Shown here: piece after piece, positions 4,782-5,698 of the stretch
Position numbering within the stretch: position 1 is the stretch's first letter
How the letters are laid out: every line of letters starts with the position of its first letter
From: Phycisphaerales bacterium
GTDB lineage: Bacteria; Planctomycetota; Phycisphaerae; UBA1845
Length of the DNA stretch: 5,698 bases
Assembly: GCA_030612785.1 (NCBI GenBank)
Contig: JAUWNF010000252.1
Coordinates: 1-5,698, forward strand
Reading direction: 5' to 3'
Made by a program: the position numbers and the translations under genes
Notes under the pieces: generated by a model
The model's database searches: none
The model's input: only the letters and a program-made list of their open reading frames with translations
What the model was told of the DNA's origin: nothing

Positions 4782-5698
4782 CTACTTGGCGGTGCCCTTG
4801 ACCCAGTCGGTGGAGACCGACTTCGGTCGCGTGATCGCCGTGCCCATCGCCCGGTTCAGAATCAACTGAGCGAGCATCCCCATAGACCGCGAGACTGAGA
4901 ACAGCACGGTGTAGTAAGGGAACTCGGTCAGGCCGTAGTGGTACAGCAACGCCCCGGAACCGGCATCGACGTTGGGCCAGCAGTTGGCAATGGGAGCCTT
5001 GCCGGCCTTGACGCGCTCTTCGGAGTACTCTTGCAGCACCTTGGGGATCACGTCATATACGCGCGAGACGGTCTGGAAGACCGGATCGTTGGCCAAGTGT
5101 TCCTTACCGAACTCGAGGAAGCCCGCATAGCGCGGATCGGTGACCCGCAGAACCGCGTGCCCGTAACCGGGGATGACCTTGCCGCTGCGCAAGGTCTCGA
5201 AGGCGAAGTCGCGCAACTGCTTCTCGGAAGGAGCCCCGCCGAACTTCTGCATGGTTTCAAGAATCCAGTTCAGGCACTCCTGATTCGCCAGTCCGTGCAG
5301 CGGGCCGGCCAGCCCGTTCAAGCCCGCGGACACCGCGTAGTACGGGTCGGACAGCGCCGAACCGACGGTGTGGCAGGTGTTGGCCGACACGTTGCCGCCT
5401 TCGTGATCCGAGTGGAAGTTCAGGTACAGCCGCATGAGCTTGGCGAAGGTGCCGGTGGGATCGGGCAGCCCCAGCATGTTGGAGTAGTTGGCCCCCCAGT
5501 CCAAACCCTGCGTCCAGGGAATCAGATCGCCCTTGTTGTAGCGGATGCGGTAGACGCCCGCGGCGATCGACGGTAGCTTGGCCAGCATCGCCAGACTGTC
5601 CTCCAACGCCGGAATCCAGTAGTCGCCCTTGGTCATGCCCTTGTCGTACCACTGACGGAAGACGCTCTCCTTTTCCATGACCAGGATGGCGGTGTCGA
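4782..5698 (-). CDS. gltA: Citrate synthase, mitochondrial (eukaryote-like) type, N-terminus outside window
   Basis: Condenses oxaloacetate and acetyl-CoA to citrate, the entry step of the TCA cycle, in the cytoplasm. The frame is open to the right edge and ends at TAG (complement 4782-4784). The ATG at 5678 is internal, because the frame continues upstream (DTAILV) and the aligned human enzyme has well over a hundred residues before this point. Numbered from that Met, the catalytic residues are H128 (GPLHGLANQE), H174 (GYGHAVLR) and D238 (WPNVDAGSG), equivalent to pig His274, His320 and Asp375. The oxaloacetate-binding arginines R183 (DPRY), R264 (VSRSMG) and R284 (ITRPKS) are also present. 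HSDHEGGNVSA and ALSDPYYAVSAGLNGLAGPLHG match animal mitochondrial citrate synthase much more closely than the E. coli type. Compared with the human enzyme there are about nine extra residues before WPNVD (220-233). The symbol gltA is used by function, not by subfamily. Confidence 0.96.
   Translation of the reverse strand, partial: DTAILVMEKESVFRQWYDKGMTKGDYWIPALEDSLAMLAKLPSIAAGVYRIRYNKGDLIPWTQGLDWGANYSNMLGLPDPTGTFAKLMRLYLNFHSDHEGGNVSANTCHTVGSALSDPYYAVSAGLNGLAGPLHGLANQECLNWILETMQKFGGAPSEKQLRDFAFETLRSGKVIPGYGHAVLRVTDPRYAGFLEFGKEHLANDPVFQTVSRVYDVIPKVLQEYSEERVKAGKAPIANCWPNVDAGSGALLYHYGLTEFPYYTVLFSVSRSMGMLAQLILNRAMGTAITRPKSVSTDWVKGTAK

Noticed and set aside
4938..5576. Plus-strand open frame of 212 codons opposite citrate synthase
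   Set aside because: The minus strand carries all catalytic residues of citrate synthase; this frame is its antisense shadow.

Overview
The window reads as a piece of a GC-rich bacterial chromosome. Codons end mostly in G or C, ribosome binding sites are strong AGGAGG-like sequences, and no transposase, integrase, phage gene, tRNA, rRNA or CRISPR array is visible. Taxonomy is an inference. A citrate synthase of the mitochondrial (eukaryote-like) type, an AmmeMemoRadiSam-type radical SAM enzyme with a twin-arginine leader, and exported proteins of no recognisable family together would fit Planctomycetota or a related lineage. The sequence alone does not prove this.

Layout, left to right. Bases 1-578 are the 3' end of pnp (polynucleotide phosphorylase: end of the catalytic core, KH and S1 domains). 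After 34 bases with no terminator comes a complete nitrilase-superfamily N-carbamoyl amide hydrolase (613-1482), resembling beta-ureidopropionase and N-carbamoylputrescine amidase. The 376 bases from 1483 to 1858 look empty at first but hold a small gene on the minus strand (1501-1662). It encodes a 53-residue, Phe/Ser-rich, apparently exported peptide and has its own Shine-Dalgarno site, a hairpin in its leader and a -35/-10 promoter. The same stretch holds a TATAAT box facing right.

From 1898 to 4563 runs a two-gene operon. The first gene encodes an exported, helical, charged protein of unknown function, built from two diverged copies of one unit. Two bases after its stop begins a radical SAM enzyme of the AmmeMemoRadiSam / PflA-like family, with an unusual N-terminal RRDFL leader. 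The gap 4564-4781 holds a 14-bp perfect hairpin, probably the terminator of the convergent gene. The right end (4782 to the edge) is the C-terminal two thirds of citrate synthase on the minus strand, open at the window edge.

How the genes fit together: pnp (RNA turnover), the amidase (pyrimidine or polyamine nitrogen metabolism) and citrate synthase (TCA entry) look like unrelated housekeeping genes. The novel part is the centre, 1501-4563: a tiny exported peptide gene diverges from an operon pairing an exported repeat protein with a radical SAM enzyme that itself looks targeted for export. Whether these three act together is a hypothesis; only the coupling of the two operon genes is directly supported by the sequence.
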